Shown: positions 22,964 through 25,955 of the stretch, piece after piece
Layout: every line of letters starts with the position of its first letter
How positions within the stretch are numbered: position 1 is the stretch's first letter
NCBI GenBank assembly: GCA_050789255.1
Contig: JBOZRQ010000037.1
Coordinates: 1 to 25,955 of the forward strand
DNA length: 25,955 bases
Direction: 5' to 3'
DNA from: JBOZRQ01 sp050789255
Lineage (GTDB): Bacteria > Bacillota > Sulfobacillia > Symbiobacteriales > Symbiobacteriaceae
Made by a program: the position numbers and the translations under genes
Notes under the pieces: model-generated
Seen by the model: the letters and a program-made list of their open reading frames with translations, nothing else
Told to the model about the DNA's origin: nothing
The model's database searches: none

Positions 22964-23002
22964 CCACCCCCTCCGTGGGTATCGTTGACTCCCATCCATG
23001 GG
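22964..23002 (-). promoter_or_regulatory. Two GGA-loop hairpins in second flagellin leader
   Basis: On the minus strand, CCCA/TGGG closes a TGGA tetraloop (22991-23002), and CCAC/GTGG (22964-22978) closes a loop GGAGGGG that is the Shine-Dalgarno itself. The arrangement copies the hag leader: one upstream GGA-loop hairpin 33-44 bases before the start and one over the ribosome binding site. The stems are short (4 bp). Confidence 0.45.
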
Positions 23003-23020
23003 TACAGTCCACTACTATCT

Positions 23021-23048
23021 ATTTCGTAGATCGCCACGTAGGTGTTTA
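23021..23048 (-). promoter_or_regulatory. Weak sigma-28-like promoter of second flagellin
   Basis: On the minus strand TAAA (23048-23045), 16 bases, TACGAAAT (23028-23021). The -35 and spacer fit; the -10 matches the GCCGATAT consensus at 5 of 8. The leader would be about 56 bases. Confidence 0.35.
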
Positions 23049-23086
23049 GCCCTTTCGGTTCGATTGCGCAATTTCTCTCCTCTCCC

Positions 23087-23114
23087 TTACGAGGGATGGG
23101 ATTATCTCCGATAA
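23087..23114 (+). promoter_or_regulatory. Sigma-28-like promoter of secreted repeat protein
   Basis: TTAC (23087-23090), 16 bases, TCCGATAA (23107-23114). The -10 is close to the sigma-28 consensus GCCGATAA. Transcription would start near 23121, about 59 bases before the ATG at 23180. Confidence 0.5.
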
Positions 23115-23179
23115 CAAGGATGAGATGTCTGTGCAGACCGCCTGTTAGAAATAAATAGTGGCTCAAGGAGGAACCAGGG

Positions 23180-25955
23180 ATGGTGAAACCTGTGCGCACG
23201 ATCATGTTGAGGGTACTAGGTATCTTGATGGCCCTCAATCTCATGGTCGCCGTAGCGGCTGCTGCTACAGTCGAATCTATCATCTACGCTGATGGAGGAA
23301 CCTACTACACCATACTGCCGGATGGCACACACAAGGAGCGCCTTCTGGCGCACCTTAGTAGTGTTTCAGGGGCTTTTCCGAGCCCTGATGGAACAAAGGT
23401 GTTGGCCCACTCCTCCGGCAAACCGTATGTGGCCGATCCTGACGGAACGAACGCCGTGGATATTTCCACCGGCGGTTTTACTTATGCCAGCGCATACGCC
23501 TGGGAACCCGGGGGGGCTCGCATCGCCTTTACCGGGCGTAACGGTGGGACCTATAACACGATTTGGGTAATGAATGCCGACGGGACAGGCGTGACGGCCG
23601 TTACGACCGCCGGTTCCAGCCACCAGCAGGTGTTGGACTGGGCCGGCGCCGGGCCGTACATAATCTATCGAAATTACGACGCCGCGAACCAGACCTTTCC
23701 GATTTACCGGACGGTCCCGGGGGGAGGCAACGGTAGTCCGCTGACCCCTGCGACCTACAGCGTTACGAATGCCAAGTACTCGCCGGACGGCACGAAGATC
23801 GCCTTTGTCGGATATTACAAGCCGACCGGAAACAAAAACGCCGTTTATGTGATGAACGCTGACGGCAGCGGAATCACCAAGCTGAACACCACGCCGGTGC
23901 TTCAGCCTACCTCTGTGGACTGGCGCTCGGACGGCACCGCCACCAACTATAACACCCTGGTGATAACGGGACGCGAGGATAACACGGCTAACCCCTATGC
24001 AGTCTGGACCGTAAGCGCTTCCGGTGGTCCTGCGACCGTGCTCGTTTCGGCCGAAACCGCTACGGGAACCGTGAACAACGCCTTGTGGGGACCTCTGCAG
24101 GAGCTGAACCAGCCGCCGGTGGCCCAGAATGCCAGCGCGACGACCCCGGAGGATACTCCTGGCGTCGTAACACTAACCGCTACGGATACAAGCCCCAGCC
24201 TGACGTTTGCGTTAGTATCCTCGCCCAGCCACGGCACGCTGGGCGCAGTCTCAGCCGCAACCTGCTCCACTGTCGGATCGTTGACTACCTGCACCGCGAC
24301 GGTTACGTATTCGCCGAACAGCAACTACTCGGGGCCTGACAGCTTCACGTTTACGGCTAACGACGGCAGTTTGACGAGTAACACTGCCACCATCAGTCTG
24401 ACGGTAACGCCGGTGAATGACCAACCGGCTGTGCTAAGTGTGTCGGCATCGACCCCTGAAGACACCGCGAAGGTAATCACGCTCACCGGCACCGATGTTG
24501 ACGGGAACGGTCTTGTCTTTGCGATTGCTACCGGTCCGGCGAATGGCACGCTTGGGCCGATTTCGGTGCCGAGTTGCTCGGTGGTAGGCGGCACGTCGAC
24601 CTGCACTGCCACCGTGACCTACACACCGACCCTCAACTATAACGGCTCGGATAGCTTTACGTACAAGGTCAACGACGGCACGGTCGACAGCGCCAATGCG
24701 ACGGCGAGCCTAACCGTGACGCCGGTGAACGATGCTCCCCAGGCTGCCGCGGTCTCGGCGACGACCAACGAGGACACGCCGACTACCGTGACGCTGTCGG
24801 CCACAGACGTAGACAGCACCAGCCTGACGTTTGCGGCCGTAGCATCGCCGGTCAACGGCACGCTGGGGCCGATTTCGGCGCCGAGTTGCTCGACGGTGGC
24901 CGGATTGACAACCTGTACGGCGACGGTCCTGTACACACCGGCCGCCGATTTTGGCGGAACGGACAGCTTCACCTACCGTGCGAATGACGGTACTGTCAAC
25001 AGCAACACGGCGACGGTGAACCTGACGATCAACGGCGTCAACGATGCGCCGGTGGCCCAGGCGGTCACGGCCACCACGAACGAGGATACGGCCAAGGTCG
25101 TTACGCTGACGGCAACCGACCCGGATAACGCAGCGCTGACGTTTGCGATCGTAACCCCGCCGGCGAACGGCAACCTCGGTCCGATTTCGGCGCCGAGCTG
25201 CTCGACGGTGGCCGGGCTGACGACCTGCACGGCGACGGTAACCTATACGCCGAACCCGAACTACTTCGGTGCTGACAGCTTCGTGTACAAGGCGAATGAC
25301 AGCCTGATTGACAGCAACAACGCAACGGTGAGCCTGACGGTCACGGGCGTGAACGATGCCCCCGTGGCGCAGGCGGTGGCGGCAACGACAACGGAGGAGA
25401 CGGCAAAGGCAATCACGCTGACGGCGACGGACGTGGATGGCGACAGCCTGACGTTCGCTATCGTAACGGGACCCGGGAAGGGCACGTTGGGACCGATCTC
25501 GGCGCCCAGCTGCACCGTGACGGGACTGACCTCGACCTGCACGGCGACGGTCAACTACACGCCGAACCTGAATGCATATGGGCCGGACAGCTTCACATAC
25601 CGGGCCAACGACGGTACGGTGAACAGCGCCAATGCGACGGCCAGCCTGACGATCACCGGCGTGAACGACACGCCGGTGGCGCAGGCGGTGACGACCTCGA
25701 CGAACGAGGATACCGCCAAGGTGATCACGCTGACGGCGACCGACGTGGACGGTGACAGCCTGACGTTTGCAGTGGTCACTGGCCCCACCAATGGCACGCT
25801 TGGTCCGATTTCGGCGCCGAGCTGCAGCGTGGCGGGCGGCACGTCGACCTGTACGGTAACGGTGACCTACACGCCGAACGGGGACTACAACGGTGCGGAC
25901 AGCTTCACGTACAAGGTGAATGACGGCACGGTAGACAGCGCCAACGCGACGGTGA
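23180..25955 (+). CDS. Large secreted protein: PD40/TolB-like propeller plus tandem Big_9-like domains (3' end outside window)
   Basis: The reading frame is open from ATG 23180 (seven bases after AAGGAGGA) to the window end, at least 925 residues. A signal peptide covers about residues 1-29 (hydrophobic LGILMALNLMVAVAAAA). Residues about 33-300 contain TolB/PD40-type beta-propeller blades: FPSPDGTKVLAHSS, IWVMNADGTGVTAV, AKYSPDGTKIAFVGYY, VYVMNADGSGITKL. From about residue 309 there are tandem Ig/cadherin-like domains of the Big_9 (VCBS-like) type with ATTNEDTAK, LTATDVDGDSLTFA, NGTLGPISAPSC and DSFTYKANDGT. Such proteins are extracellular, often adhesive; function here is inferred. There is no anchor in the visible part. 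The promoter resembles sigma-28 sites, which would tie it to motility. Confidence 0.9.
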   Translation, partial: MVKPVRTIMLRVLGILMALNLMVAVAAAATVESIIYADGGTYYTILPDGTHKERLLAHLSSVSGAFPSPDGTKVLAHSSGKPYVADPDGTNAVDISTGGFTYASAYAWEPGGARIAFTGRNGGTYNTIWVMNADGTGVTAVTTAGSSHQQVLDWAGAGPYIIYRNYDAANQTFPIYRTVPGGGNGSPLTPATYSVTNAKYSPDGTKIAFVGYYKPTGNKNAVYVMNADGSGITKLNTTPVLQPTSVDWRSDGTATNYNTLVITGREDNTANPYAVWTVSASGGPATVLVSAETATGTVNNALWGPLQELNQPPVAQNASATTPEDTPGVVTLTATDTSPSLTFALVSSPSHGTLGAVSAATCSTVGSLTTCTATVTYSPNSNYSGPDSFTFTANDGSLTSNTATISLTVTPVNDQPAVLSVSASTPEDTAKVITLTGTDVDGNGLVFAIATGPANGTLGPISVPSCSVVGGTSTCTATVTYTPTLNYNGSDSFTYKVNDGTVDSANATASLTVTPVNDAPQAAAVSATTNEDTPTTVTLSATDVDSTSLTFAAVASPVNGTLGPISAPSCSTVAGLTTCTATVLYTPAADFGGTDSFTYRANDGTVNSNTATVNLTINGVNDAPVAQAVTATTNEDTAKVVTLTATDPDNAALTFAIVTPPANGNLGPISAPSCSTVAGLTTCTATVTYTPNPNYFGADSFVYKANDSLIDSNNATVSLTVTGVNDAPVAQAVAATTTEETAKAITLTATDVDGDSLTFAIVTGPGKGTLGPISAPSCTVTGLTSTCTATVNYTPNLNAYGPDSFTYRANDGTVNSANATASLTITGVNDTPVAQAVTTSTNEDTAKVITLTATDVDGDSLTFAVVTGPTNGTLGPISAPSCSVAGGTSTCTVTVTYTPNGDYNGADSFTYKVNDGTVDSANATV
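24104..25955 (+). repeat. Six tandem ~312-bp repeats (104-residue Big_9-like units)
   Basis: Units begin at 24104, 24413, 24725, 25037, 25349 and 25661, always at the (V/L)N(D/Q)xPV motif. The first is 309 bp, the next four exactly 312 bp, and the last is cut by the window edge. All six contain a CX8C pair (for example SCSTVAGLTTCT). Units 3 to 6 look more alike than units 1 and 2, suggesting recent expansion at the 3' side. The array continues beyond the window. Confidence 0.95.

Noticed and set aside
22979..23006. Promoter AACGATAC for the second flagellin (minus strand)
   Set aside because: The -35 position reads TGTA and transcription would begin inside the Shine-Dalgarno.
23995..25842. 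Series of minus-strand open frames over the repeat array
   Set aside because: They are antisense shadows repeated with the same 312-bp period and lack ribosome binding sites; they result from the skewed codon use of the plus-strand gene.
24104..25955. CRISPR array or noncoding satellite
   Set aside because: The period is an exact multiple of three (312) and the plus strand is one open frame with protein-domain motifs; it is a coding repeat.

Overview
The window looks like part of the chromosome of a motile, endospore-forming, Gram-positive (Firmicutes-type) bacterium with moderately high GC. The evidence is the combination of sporulation genes (ywmB-like, spoIID, a SpoIIQ-like protein, spoIIID), an mbl-type actin gene, the Gram-positive rod genes flhO/flhP and a SAM-I riboswitch in front of metK. 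A Symbiobacterium-like or related GC-rich clostridial lineage would fit, but the genus cannot be fixed from the sequence alone.

Layout. Bases 1-97 are the 3' end (domains V and VI) of a group II intron. Bases 94-2492 (minus) hold an overlapping pair: a membrane-anchored MoxR-type AAA+ ATPase and a VWA/MIDAS protein. Bases 2615-8712 (plus) follow the Bacillus order ywmB - spoIID - spoIIQ-like - spoIIID - mbl - flhO - flhP, then a FlgJ-type rod-binding protein; murA is absent between ywmB and spoIID. fabZ, SAM riboswitch/metK, a short GT-A-like membrane protein and comFC follow (8815-12094). Bases 12204-20471 are the late flagellar cluster in near-Bacillus order: flgM, flgN, flgK, flgL, fliW, csrA, hag, flaG, fliD, fliS, fliT-like. 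hpf follows after an intergenic cluster of DnaA-box-like 9-mers. At the right end there is a second flagellin on the minus strand (21312-22958) and a divergent secreted protein (23180 to beyond the window) made of a PD40/TolB-like propeller plus at least six tandem 104-residue Big_9-like domains.

Regulation. Three intergenic sites share the form TTAA-N16-nTCGATA(A/C), before flhO, flgM and hag, and are read here as sigma-28 (SigD) promoters. Looser versions with the same 16-base spacer lie in front of the second flagellin and the secreted repeat protein, suggesting that both belong to the motility regulon. FlgM (anti-sigma), CsrA and FliW are in one operon. The hag leader folds into two hairpins with GGA in the loop, one containing the whole Shine-Dalgarno, as expected for a CsrA/FliW-controlled flagellin mRNA; the second flagellin has a similar pair. 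Sigma-E-like promoters lie in front of spoIID and spoIIID.

Most notable: (1) the second flagellin carries a flagellinolysin-like metallopeptidase insert in which all the expected zinc and catalytic positions are replaced, i.e. a predicted pseudo-peptidase displayed on the filament; (2) two CsrA-type leaders in one locus; (3) the DnaA-box cluster between fliT and hpf; (4) a motility-promoter-linked giant surface protein with a CX8C pair in every repeat; (5) an intron end that supplies the stop codon of the VWA gene.
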